Positions 1-10,907 of a stretch of 64,000 nt of DNA are shown in pieces (within the stretch, counting starts at the first letter, position 1; every line of letters starts with the position of its first letter). This DNA comes from Utricularia gibba (Eukaryota > Streptophyta > Magnoliopsida > Lamiales > Lentibulariaceae), in NCBI GenBank assembly GCA_002189035.1, contig NEEC01000014.1, forward strand, positions 64,501-128,500. Direction: 5' to 3'. The notes beneath the pieces were generated by a model, which saw only the letters and a program-made list of their open reading frames with translations, searched no databases and had not been told where the DNA came from. The translations under genes and the position numbers were made by a program.

Positions 1-1352
1 GTCTCAAGTGCTGCCTTTCAAACCAGAATATGGTGGATGTCATCGTCATTGTATACGACATCTAAGATCTAATTTTCTCACTCATTTTCGTACCGAGGGA
101 CTTAGGGAGAAATTCAATCAAGCGGTATATGCTACATCCATCGAAAAATTTGAAAAATACTTGATTGGAATTCAAAAACTCAATTACGCAGCTTGGGAGT
201 ATTTGAATAAATTACCTCGAGAAACATGGACACTTACTAATGATGGAGTTGCTAGATATTTATTTAATTTCTTTTAATATATACATTTTAATTAAATTCA
301 CTTAATATATGAATATAATTTTTAAATTTAATTTCAGGTGTGGTACATTAACAACAAATCATGTTGAAGTATTAAATGGAATATTAAAAGGAGCAAGACA
401 TCTTAATTTGACATCATTAGTACATGTATTATTATAAATTTTAAAGGATATATATATTGTCTATATCTAAAAAATATATTATTTAATATGTGCAGGCTAC
501 TTATATTAGATGACAACATTATTTTTCTAAGAGACAAGAGAAAGCAATCAATTTACGACATAAACACATCGAATATGCGGATCAACCAGGGAAACTATAT
601 GCACATTGGGATAAGCCCATCCCACATGCAAAGATCCAAGTTATCGTTGCTACACAATCAAAGGTTCGAGTTATAACCCGTAAAAAGAATGGGAAAAATA
701 AAAGCTACATTGTTATGGTTCAAGATGGAATATGTGAGTGCAGAAAATGGCAAAATTTTGGCGTACCATGCTCTCATGTACAACAGGTATGTCTATTTTA
801 TTTATTTTATTAATTTGTATATTATTAACCCTATCATAAATTTATATACAGGCATGCAAGCGACTCAATATTGATCCTCGTAGTATTATTAATCCAATGA
901 TGCATCTCGATCGTCAAATAACATCATATGAAGTTCAAATTCAAGCATTACGGTCTGAAGAAAGATGGGCACCACCAGCATTTACCTTGATGCATGATCT
1001 AAATCGAAAAAAAGATGTTCGAGTAGGTCGTCCTGAATCTAGAAGACATCTAATGCCTATGGATTTCCAAGCAAGTGGATCATTACACAATAGACCACGT
1101 AGAGATTCTGCTTTACTTGAAAATAGAAGCTACGAATCACCTACATCGGTACATCGATCTTCTGTTGATCTTCCATCCCAACCTACATATGGAAATATTG
1201 AAGTACGTCCACGATCTTCAATGCACAATCCACCTACTGGATGGAACTATACAACGAGCGAAACTGGACAATCTTCAAGGAATTCTACACAACAAAGCAG
1301 TTCAATCATTCATAATTTTTTAGGTAGATTATATTGTATTTTATTATTTTAA
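1..1352 (+). mobile_element. Mutator-like element (MULE) transposase, 3' part, decayed
   Basis: Reading across two short introns gives the C-terminal half of a MULE transposase. Bases 8-277 encode the end of the catalytic region, with the HRHCIRHL and NYAAWEYL type motifs. Bases about 340-430 carry a TTNHVEVLNG motif, and bases about 495-788 encode a SWIM zinc finger (C-x-C, then C-S-H) centred on CECRKW and PCSHVQQ. A last exon from about 853 holds a low-complexity tail rich in Ser, Arg and Pro. The reading frame has a TGA at 511-513, where the surrounding frame suggests an Arg CGA codon, so the copy is probably inactive. The 5' half lies outside the window. MULE transposases act in the nucleus, cutting DNA at terminal inverted repeats. 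I did not see a clear terminal repeat, but short repeats at 1626-1708 could belong to its end. Confidence 0.82.
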
Positions 1353-1966
1353 ACAATAAATTTGATAATTATTTATATATTTTGAAATAAATTTATTCAA
1401 ATTAATATTTTAAAAATAATTTATCAAATTTTATAAAAAAAATACGTATAGAAAAGATTAAAAAGCTTTTTAAATATTTAAATATTTAAATATTTTTTGA
1501 ATAACTTAAAATATTTCGAAAATATTGTAATTTATAAATTTTAGACATTATTTATATATCTTAACTATTATTATTTTATATTATTTTAATAAAGAATATA
1601 ATTTTTTTAAAAAAAATATAGACGATGGCCAGTTTTATAAAGAATTACACACAGTGGCCACTTTTTTAAATCACCCCACTTTTCTCACACACATGTGAGA
1701 GGGTGGCCACTTTTCTAATAAACTCTAAAACGGACAATGTTTCACCTGCCTCGGGTACTTGAAAAATGAGAGCTCTTCAAACAAGACTCATGGCAAAGGC
1801 ATGGGCCTATGTATGCTGGAAGCCCCTATTTCTGAACTCAGCGGAATTCAAGGCAGCCCACGCGTTCGCAACGTACATAGTTTGGTGGTAGGAATTAGGG
1901 AAGATCGAAACGAAGCAACTACTTGTTGATTGTTCGTTGATTTTTGGAATGGAAGTGATTTCAGCT
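1331..1966. other. AT-rich intergenic stretch with three short repeats
   Basis: No gene is seen. Bases 1340-1620 are extremely AT-rich. Three imperfect copies of a TGGCCActttt-type motif start near 1626, 1655 and 1694 (spacings 29 and 39), with a CACATGTG palindrome between the last two. They may be the terminal region of the adjacent MULE or of another element. Confidence 0.45.
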
Positions 1967-2566
1967 ATGCCGTAGACCTTCAGGGACGATGAAACTGCTC
2001 CATTTTTTGTTTTCTGGGCGCCGCGGCTGCCTCCTCTAACTTCCTTCATCCTATTTCGTTTTCAGCAAGTAATAATACGATTCTGTGTCATGATTTCATT
2101 CACGTGTGCCGTTGGGTACGGGCGCGGTGTTATGGGACAGCGAAGAGTGGTGTGGGTGTAGCTTCAGTGGGAGTGATGAGGCCGGAGCTTGTGATGAAGT
2201 CAATTGTGCCGGTGGCCATGGCTGGTGTTCTTGGTATTTATGGTTTGACCATCGCTGTGATCATTAGCACTGGTATTAATCCTACAGCCAAATCTTACTA
2301 TCTAATCGATGGGTATGCCCATCTCGCTTCCGGCCTCGCTTGTGGACTTGCCGGACTCGCTGCTGGAAAGGCTATCAGCATTGTTGGGGATGCAGGCGTG
2401 AGCTGAGTCCTTCAGTCCTATTCTTCTTAATCTGTTTGCATACATTCATCATAGTTTGATTGTTGTTATGGTTCTCATTCTCATATTTGCTGAGGCCCTG
2501 GCTCTCTATGGTCTCATTATCGGAATCATCTTGTCTTCAGCTGCTGGCCGGCCCACGGCCGACTAA
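1967..2566 (+). pseudogene. V-type H+-ATPase 16-kDa proteolipid (subunit c) pseudogene
   Basis: The open stretch 2104-2406 contains a long run of VHA-c sequence ([44 protein letters not shown]). An in-frame remnant of the last helix with its essential Glu ([13 protein letters not shown]) follows, and the end is at the TAA of 2564-2566. The N-terminus is recognisable from ATG 1967 (DDETAPFF), but codon 3 is TAG and the frame shifts within the first helix. About 60 unrelated bases separate the first helix from the rest. The conserved segment between GDAGV and the last helix (family RANAQQPK) is replaced by about 60 bases containing stops. Intact VHA-c is about 165 residues, has four helices and forms the proton-carrying rotor ring of vacuolar and Golgi membranes. 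Several independent lesions make this a relic. Intervals of 57-65 bases are too short to be comfortable introns. Confidence 0.82.
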
Positions 2567-2694
2567 GCCAACGACGACAATACAACCAGCAGAATTCTTT
2601 CTGCAATTGTGCGGCGTTCTTTCGACTTCATCATCTGTGGTAAGTAGTTCTGCGCAAGGCACTTCGAGTTCATATGCAACATATGTTTTGCACA

Positions 2695-2718
2695 CTGCTG
2701 CTGCTGCTGCTGCTGCTG
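2695..2718 (+). repeat. (CTG)8 microsatellite
   Basis: Eight uninterrupted CTG units lie about 130 bases downstream of the VHA-c relic. There is no coding context. Confidence 0.9.
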
Positions 2719-2884
2719 TTGAATAAGAGTTTTTGAGCTTGTTTGATCAGATTTTGCATCGACTCTTGTTGAAAGATAGTAAATCGCTGTAATTTAGGCA
2801 TCTGCTTCTACGGAGCCAGAGAGGCCCTACGATTCTCTACCGCAAATTGTTTCAAGCATACCCAGGCAGGAGCCAACAGAAATC

Positions 2885-5800
2885 CTAATACCTTACAGAA
2901 GTCACACTGCTTTTCCAGCCAAATGATCTCCGACTGATCGGTGGCAGTGGAGCAAACTTGAGGCCCAGCATCTCCTCCAGGGTATGGCCATGCTCCAGGA
3001 AGCCTATGAGTTTCCCTACAATGCTGGCGCTCTTGGCGACGTCATTCAAGCTCCCATTGTTGTTCCATAATCGACGAGCTAGCTGCAGCCGCCGTCTCTT
3101 TGAGTTCATTGCAACCCCCCACTCTTCGTACAGCCGATTTCTTTCCTCTTCACAATATTTTTTAGAAATCATGCGGCTCAGCATTTCTCTTTCCCGGTTC
3201 AGCGCTTTCTTGCTGCTCAGTACAGAAATACTTACCTCAAAGCTTCAATTTTGTGCGATGTTACAATTGTGGAGAAGTGAGCAGAAACATACCTTGATGC
3301 AAGCGTTATGACTTTACCATCTTGTAGAATGGACTGGCCCCTTGAAAACCTTTCTCTGAGGAATGTAAGCCTTCGATGCTCAACCTCCATGTAAATGGAA
3401 TCTGTCAATTCTTGCTTAACGAGGAGGAAGAAGTATGTTCTGTGCACAAGAGAAACATGGCAAGCTTCCCAAAGCTCAATGATCTGGTTCCGTATCTTTT
3501 TGAACCTCGCAGGCCAATTCTTCAGATCAATATCCACGGAATTCTGTTCATCCGTAGCTCCCTTCAAAGCACAATGTAGGTAATCAGGGGATTTGGGTAT
3601 AGTGGGAATACATGAATGCGAAATGACTCTAACCTGTTGTTTGCTCTGATTTTCACAGTTGGTCTTGGCAAGATCTTTAAGCCCGGCTACGAATGAACCC
3701 AGGGTAGGAACGTCTTCATCTCGGTTTTCATCTTCGATTGTGGAATCTATGAAACTGCTGTAACCGGAGCACTGGGAATCATTCCTTGACAATGCTGATC
3801 CATGTGTGGCACCATATATAACAGGGGGGAGTTTCCAATGCTTTCTTGCGGCGGCAGTTATTCCTCCTGTGAAGTTCTGTTCCAAAACGGTTGTTGGGGT
3901 GGTCACATTTTGTTCAACTTCAACCATCTCCGAGTCACATGAGTTCAACATTATATTGGCTTTACAGCTATTGCTTCGTCGTAAAGTCAAGCTCCCTGTA
4001 TCAGTGGTTATACCGGAGTGAACACTTGGTGAACTTGGATCAGTGAACTGGTTAAGAGGCACGCCCGTCTTATGAACACATCGAGTTTTCTTTTCATCAT
4101 CATTTCTACTTGATGCAGTTGATGCCAGCAGACCGATGACATGGTTATTCCCAGATTGGGTTTCACTGGAGGTAGTTGATGGTGGAACTGAGTCATCTGG
4201 TTTTCCCCTTTTTAGCTCATCCAGGGAGATTTCCTCAAAGGAATAATTATCCTGACTGTTTTCTGATAAAAGTGGGCCTGAAGTTCCATTGCTCACCAAC
4301 CCTCCATTGGTTACCTGTGAGCCATTGTAGTCTTCAATGCCATGCAATAGATCTTCAATTCGAGAATGAGCAAGATCCAGCTGCTTCTTCAGTTCCTTGT
4401 TCTCTTTCTCTAACTGTAGATCAAACGTGAAGTTGATGCATTTAGTACACTATAAAAGTCCCAATACAAGGGGAAAGGATCACAACCTTCTCAATTTGCG
4501 CATCCTTCTTCTTGAGTAGTGTTGCATAATCACACGCGGTGGCGGATACTGGAGTTCTCAACTCACTTTCCAGCCGAGCAACCTCCTTCTGAAGATGTTT
4601 AACCAAAGCCTTGTCAGACATCACTATGTTGACCCGTGCATTTGTGGACACTTCCTTCGCACAACTAGCAAAGAGTATCGTATTCCTCGACTGCTCGACA
4701 TGACTTCTAGCAGGACTGAGAGTGCAAATTATAGCTGTTCTTGCATTGCCCCCAAGGCAGGCTGCAGTATTCTCGTAAGCTTCGAGTCTCTGTAATTGAC
4801 ATGCCCATGTCTCCCTTTGCTGCGTCAAGTTAAATTATCACAAAGTTCAGAATCCCAAGAACTGGCAAGGTGAACCAGATGAAAATGGACCTGAGTTTGC
4901 GGATTACAGTCCCTAGAGTTAATAAACTACGGTTTATGTGGCAGCCTTCTTTAAGTCGTTGGCCGACTGATAATGCTTGGGATGCACGCTCACTTCCCGC
5001 AAGATCAACAAAATTCTAGAGCCACACGTGTGTTTTATGCCAAGGAGAAACTCAAGGTTACTAGTAGGAAATAGTCAAGGAATGGAATTCTACCACAGCA
5101 GCAGCAAGGGTGGTTGAGCTGCTATTTCCCATAAACTCCTTGGCTGAACTTTCAATTGTCTGCATAAAATACGTCAAGAGCACCACTAAAAGAATGGAGG
5201 AAGGGATATAAAAATGCCACTAAAGTAAAGCAAGGGAGGGGACTGACCAATCTCAGAATCTGATGGGATCTAGAACTTGCTTCATTTAATAAGGTCTCGC
5301 CAATTTTCCGTTGCTCTACATTGTAAGAAAAATAGTTCAACTTGAAGCTTAGGAACAAAACAAAATAAATGAGAAATCTTGCTTGCCTCCTTACCTTCAC
5401 ATATCGCTAACAGTGCCTTAAGGTGATCCCAATCCCTCAAGGTTTCTTCTGTGAGTCCGTCTATGACAGTCCCTCTCTACACGTGAAACTTAGCAATTCA
5501 AGAAATGCTCAATATCAGTCCTACACAAGATAGTGAATCTCACTTCTGGATCATCAAGTAGCCGCAGTGCTGCGTTATTATCTGCATTGAGCAGATCTTT
5601 GACAACCTCATTATAAATTTCTATTGCAGAGAACTTCAATAGAAATGTTCTTTCCCCATGCTGTAACACAGAGAGGTGTTGAAGTCAGCAGCCGATTCAC
5701 TGTGAATATGCAAAAGATTCAGGCAGTTCGCTTGTGTACCTGTTTTGTATACTCAAGAATATCAGCCACCGCATATTCAGTGATACCATTCATTGTGTAC

Positions 5801-6327
5801 GTCTTTCCACTGCTCGTCTGACCGTATGCAAATATAGTTGCTGGCATTTAGAAGTTCACAAGATTGAGAAAGACGATCGACAGACCAACAGCAGGAGCAA
5901 GAGGACTGTTAGGACTCTACTTACAGTTGATGCCACCAACAACAGAAAGGGCTATATCCTTTATGCCCCCTTCATTATAAACTTCAAGAGTAGTGTTGTC
6001 CCCTCTAAACACTCTGTCTACGCTCATGAAAACACCGAAGATGCTGAACTGAATCGATGAACCATCGGCATTACAAGGATCAAATTGAGGAGGCAAAGAC
6101 TCACCGAATGAAGTGGCTGTAGGCAAGCCAGACCGCTCTTGTAGGCTATTCCGGTACAAAATGGTGGTGGAGTTGATACATTCCCAATCCGAAACTTCGT
6201 TATGCAGGATCTCAGTCTCACTTAAAGGCCTTAACCTCACCAACACCAAAATCTTTTCCTCACCACCATTCCCAACCGCTTGCAGCTTATCCCAATCCAC
6301 CATCTCTTCTGCGCCAATCTCCCCCAT
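2885..6327 (-). CDS. KIN-7 subfamily kinesin with C-terminal DUF3490 domain (one-base frameshift)
   Basis: This is a multi-exon N-terminal motor kinesin. Exon 1 starts at ATG 6327 and encodes the first motor strand ([13 protein letters not shown]). The P-loop GQTSSGKT is at about 5823-5800, followed by [20 protein letters not shown] and [13 protein letters not shown], then [12 protein letters not shown]. After the neck comes a coiled coil ([12 protein letters not shown]), a Ser/Thr-rich stalk and the DUF3490 tail ([20 protein letters not shown], then LQLARRLW), with the stop at 2885. DUF3490 is typical of NACK/HINKEL-type and related plant KIN-7 proteins, which work on spindle and phragmoplast microtubules. 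The motor details look closer to the general KIN-7 group than to NACK1. Exons join in frame except at a run of five C (4749-4753, plus strand), where six are needed to read ...LQP-A-LGGN. The first intron (6018-6104) is 87 bases and stop-free. The gene converges on the VHA-c relic. Confidence 0.88.
6018..6104 (-). other. Stop-free, 3n intron in the KIN-7 motor domain (exitron-like)
   Basis: The donor is GTGAGT and the acceptor CGTAG. Splicing joins TSF to DRVFRGD, which matches the kinesin consensus around F-D-R-V-F. The 87 bases contain no in-frame stop, so a retained form would insert 29 residues (beginning GESLPPQ) into the motor head. Confidence 0.75.
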
Positions 6328-7897
6328 TCCAGCGCAAATGCAGATCTACTACTCCCTTTACACGCCTGATCTGCTCATGGAAACAAAGCCCCCCAGCAGC
6401 CTGAAAGGGGAGGAGGAACATCAAGAAGAAGTCTTTTACATTTGAAATTATATTGCAGATAATGACCAACAAAGGGAAAGAGATAGGAAGAGCTTTGCTT
6501 GACTGGGGAACCAAGCTATGCTTTAGAATCAAGGAATAATATTTGTTGATGGAGGTGCTTTCGATTCTTTTGAAAAGAACCCCTTCCCACATGGAAAGCG
6601 GACCCCATTCTCAAAAAAGAAACAAGAAACACTTACTTGTTCTTACGTCATACACACAAGAATCAAAAAAAGCAAAGCTTTCTACGAGGTTCTGGAGAAG
6701 CACAGCAACTAGGAGATGAAGACGACTGCACATTGCTCCTTCTAAAGAAGCGGCTGAGCTGATTTGAATTGAACGCCCCACCCCAACACACGAGTGAATG
6801 TAGGGGATGAAAACGGTAACTCCCTCCAGAGACGGAGTCAAACAGCAACACCACTAACAGTAACCTCCCCGTCCCCAGTCCCCACGCATCATTTCTCCGC
6901 CCAACGCGAGCAACGGAAGGGAAGGCCGTTGGGAATTTGTATTCGTAAATAAAGCAAAGCGATATAAACAATACCGCCCCCTTGCTGCTTTTGAGTTTTG
7001 ACGGGACTCCCCCTCCAAAAAGCCTGTGCTCTGGCACGTGCCTCCTTTCCCTCTTTCGGAAAACCACCACCATTTTCGTTTCGTTTCATTTCATTTCATT
7101 TCATTTTATTTGATTATTTGGTCTGGTCGCCTGTGCGCGAGGCCGAGCCCAAGCCCAAGACCAAGCCCAAGTTCGACGACGGACCTGACCAAAGGGTTTG
7201 TGAGCTATTCTCGGGCCTGGGCTGATGCAGCCCACTCCATGTTTGTCGGCAAATGCCAAGTACCCATTTATTGTATTTCTATTGATGGGCCCCTCTCACT
7301 CGCAATTAATAATCATAATTATTATTATATTTGTAACGTTCATCGCCCCCCATCCCTGACAACTGGATCTTCTAGTGACCCAGTTGCTCTCTCTGCGGAT
7401 CTCCCCTTCTGTGTGCTTCCCTGTGGTGAGGTCAGTCTAGATTCCGCTCTTTTGTAACTGTTGAATTTGATTGCGAGCCTTCTTTCAGTTTTATTGGTGC
7501 AGTCTTTCGCTTTTTTTTTTCTTTTTTCTTTTCTGTTGTATGGATGCCAAGTTCTTGTGCGCCGGAGCTACCTTGGAACTTTCATTCTGTTATTCTTGTG
7601 CTCTATAAATAAAAAGATCAAGGTTGCGGAAGGTAGAGGGGCTTTCGAGTTTTGGTGTGTGTAGTACGGGAATGCGTGCGCGCCAATTACCCTTTTCGAG
7701 CGATGCGGATAGTGGACCCTGAAAATGAGTTGTCGGAATGTTCTGTTTTTGTTTATGTTGATTTTCGTTGGCCCGCATTGTATTTCTAATTGCTGAAATT
7801 GCTTCTTCGTGTTCGTGTTTGGAGTGTGTGTAGGAAGGCATTGTTTAGCTTCCATTTCACTGCGCTTATATTTCATTTTTGTTACAGGAGTTTTAAA
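6328..7897. promoter_or_regulatory. Divergent intergenic region between KIN-7 and LPP
   Basis: No coding gene is supported. The region must hold both 5' UTRs and promoters. A TTTCA/TTTCG pentanucleotide array lies at about 7074-7110. TCP-type site II cores (TGGGCT/AGCCCA, then TGGGCC) lie at about 7217-7235 and 7285-7291, in the position expected for the LPP promoter. A splice-like TTACAG just before the LPP ATG suggests an intron in its 5' UTR. Confidence 0.5.
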
Positions 7898-9358
7898 ATG
7901 CCAGAGATTCAACTGGGTGCTCACACTATCAGATCTCATGGGGTCAAAGTGGCTAGGTTTCACATGCACGATTGGCTTATTCTGTTGTTGCTTGTGGTGA
8001 TAGAGGTCATTTTGAATGTCATAGAACCGTTTCACCGTTTTGTTGGGGAGGATATGATGACAGATCTCAAGTACCCTTTGAAGGAAAATACAGTCCCATT
8101 CTGGGCTGTTCCGGTATGCTGTTGGTGGAATTTTGGATCTGACTGATAGCATTTGAGCCCCCAAGTGTTAATGATAATGGATGATGGAAATTCATGGCAG
8201 GTCATTGCAATAATATTGCCTCTCATTGTTATCCTGATCGTTTACTTTATCAGACGAGATGTCTATGATTTTCATCAAGCTTCACTGGGTATGATATCCT
8301 TATCTCATTGTTCGTTTGTCTCCATTCTTTCTTTTTGCATCTGCTGGCTTATTTTCCTGTATTTTCTTCTAGGGCTTCTCTTTTCAGTGCTTATAACTGG
8401 TGTGCTGACTGATGCCATCAAAGATGCTGTTGGGCGACCTCGGCCAGATTTTTTCTGGCGTTGTTTCCCTGATGGAAATCCTGTAAGCCCTGTTTGTATT
8501 TGTTTGCTAATGAATGTCTGAGTGCAGCATGGTGGCAACACTTCTGCATTGTGATGTGTAGGTGTTTGATAATGTCACCAGGGGTGTCCAGTGTAATGGA
8601 TTGAGCAGTGTCATAAAAGAGGGTCATAAAAGCTTTCCGAGTGGTCACACTTCATGTAAGTATTGAACCTCACTCGCTCTGAGATACTTAGTATGTGCGA
8701 AGGGGCGTATTTACCTTTCCCTTACCTTGATGGCAGGGTCCTTTGCCGGTCTTGCTTTCCTGGCATGGTACTTGTCGGGTAAAATTAGAGCTTTTGATCG
8801 TAAAGGCCATGTCGCAAAGCTCTGTATTCTCTTATTGCCCCTCTTGGTAGCCGCTCTAGTCGGAGTGTCAAGAGTTGATGACTATTGGCACCATTGGCAA
8901 GATGTTTTTGCTGGAGGTCTATTAGGTATCTGGACTAGTGTTAGTTCCCATTTTTTACAAGGTGTTAGTGCATTAATCTCCAATACCTGTTTCGAGTGCA
9001 GGAACTGTAGTTGCTTCTTTCTGCTACCTGCAGTTCTTTCCAGCTCCCTATGATGCCGATGGTATGAGCATTATTTTACTGTCTACAGTCTTGCGTCATA
9101 TCCACCATGCATACTTAGGAACCTATAGTGAATTTAAAGTCAGCATGTCGCTGCTGGCGGCATAGCAAATTATGCGGTATATATCTGTATTTGAAGAGAC
9201 CTAGTTCTTGGTTTTCCAATAGACTTGTAATTCTCGTTTGATCCGCAGGCTGGGCACCTCATGCATACTTCAACATGCTGGCCGAGACACAGAGTGGAAA
9301 CCATCTTGCAGTCCGCCAGTCGGATATCCAGACCATGAGCCTCGCATCTCAAGTATGA
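7898..9358 (+). CDS. Lipid phosphate phosphatase (PAP2 family, LPP2-like)
   Basis: Seven exons (7898-8113, 8201-8288, 8373-8482, 8562-8655, 8737-8925, 9002-9061, 9249-9358) join in frame to 288 residues, close to the size of Arabidopsis LPP2. The three PAP2 phosphatase motifs are complete: [17 protein letters not shown] and [12 protein letters not shown], each followed or preceded by hydrophobic helices (first [16 protein letters not shown] at about residue 27). Family enzymes are integral membrane proteins that dephosphorylate phosphatidic acid and diacylglycerol pyrophosphate; in plants LPP2 is an ER enzyme linked to ABA signalling. The ATG at 7898 is chosen because it gives the family N-terminus (MPEIQLG). 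The gene is divergent from KIN-7 and convergent with the TTC5-like gene. No defects are seen. Confidence 0.93.
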
Positions 9359-10907
9359 CCTTTGACATGTTTGGAGGCTGGACATGATGGATCATGAGCT
9401 ATATATACCCAGATTCTCTGTTGGTGCAGGTACAGGTGTGATGATGTACAGAATATAATGTTGAAGCATTTGTTTCATTTTCAACACTCGCACCGTTTTC
9501 CACAGGCAGAAAGAAAATCCTGAACTTGTAATTGTAATGCAGAGGCTTTGAATTCTGGTTTTGTGTCTCTTCCTATTTGTGGCCCCATTCCTGGCCCTTG
9601 TGTTCTTCTGACCGCGATGAAAGGGAAGGGAGCTCATGATGTTGGTTTGCTTATTAGGGAGGGAATGTATCTATGCCCTCGGGTCCATCGATCCCTGCTG
9701 CCTGGGAGACGCATCCTCGGAGGCATGAGTGTGTATGTACGTTCATCGGACCCCTCTCCGTGCTGCGCTGAGTGGCCGGAATCCTCCACATTAGCTAAAG
9801 TGGTGCAATGGGCAAAGTTGATTGCAAATTAGTGAATGGGTTGCGACATCAAATCAAATGAAGACAAAAGGGGTTTGGGGCGCCGCAAGGGAAGCTGTGT
9901 CGCGCGCATAGCCGACACTGATTGGACACCAGTCTCCTCTTCCCGATGTAGATTGCAGCTTCCCCCCTGCCCTCTCCTCTGGATTCACACTGTAACATCA
10001 TATCACGCGCTTTCTCTTCTATTTAACACACCCCCACCACCACCGCTGGCTCTGGCTGGCTTACCGAGACAGACCTAAAAGCACCCCCATGGTGTTTCTT
10101 CCTCGTTCGCAAAGCACCTACACTCGTCTTCCTTGTTTGGAACAAGGAGAACAGTTAATGTGCTGAACAGTTATATTTATAAGAGAGAAAAAGGCCAGTG
10201 ATGACTGACTGAGCTTGTAAAAAAATATCATACCACTCACACTAACGAACTACCTCTTCTCTTAAACAACGGCATCACCATTGATATTGGCTTTTACCTT
10301 TTTTATTTATTGTGCGCATCTGACGCCAAACATCTTTTCCGCTGGTGCCCCCCTCTATTTATACATGAATTTCTCCTCAGAGCCCAACAGCCTCCCAGAG
10401 TGAGTGATGATGCCATGCGGTGGCGGACAAGGGCGGACGCTGTGCCGGAGGCGGCTGAGGGGCGGAAACCGGCCCCTCCGGAGGGCTGATGGGTAGATAT
10501 GGCCGCCATTTTGCGGGGAATCAAGGATCCTGGTCCGAGTTTAGTTTTACTGTTACAATCGGAGTCTCACTGTCATAACCATGCATTTATCCCTCCTCTA
10601 GTTGATTTTCCGGTCGATCGATGTCTTGTGGAAGATTTCGGTGATTTTTCCGTGTCCCCGGTCACAGCTGCTGCTCAGCGCTGCGCTCACTCTTCTGGGC
10701 GTGTTGCATTGCAATCTGAAAATACATTTCGTGTGTTCAACACACAACATCATACAACATACGGCGGTTTCTCACTTGCGATCCAACAAGAAAATGGAGA
10801 GCCCGCGATATCTTCCCTCTGTAATCACACCTTTTCAGCACTACAAAAAAAAAACAAGAGAAAACAAAGAAAAGGCTTTGCTCCTGATGAAGTTTGCTAG
10901 TTCCTTC
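9359..10907. other. Convergent intergenic region, 1.55 kb
   Basis: It lies between the 3' ends of LPP (+) and the TTC5-like gene (-). Short open frames at 9548-9832, 9836-10078 and 10499-10900 show no recognisable domain, no family match and no splice support. I see nothing else beyond 3' UTRs and a C/A-rich stretch near 10028-10048. Confidence 0.5.

Noticed and set aside
1807..2049. Minus-strand open frame over the VHA-c relic start
   Set aside because: The plus strand encodes the recognisable VHA-c N-terminus at the same place.
7568..8164. 198-residue open frame on the minus strand over the LPP first exon
   Set aside because: It lies antisense to the LPP leader and exon 1, has no domain or splice logic, and is explained as a shadow.
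9836..10900. Short plus-strand open frames in the LPP-TTC5 gap as genes
   Set aside because: No domain, homology or splice support is visible; the region is more likely untranslated or intergenic.
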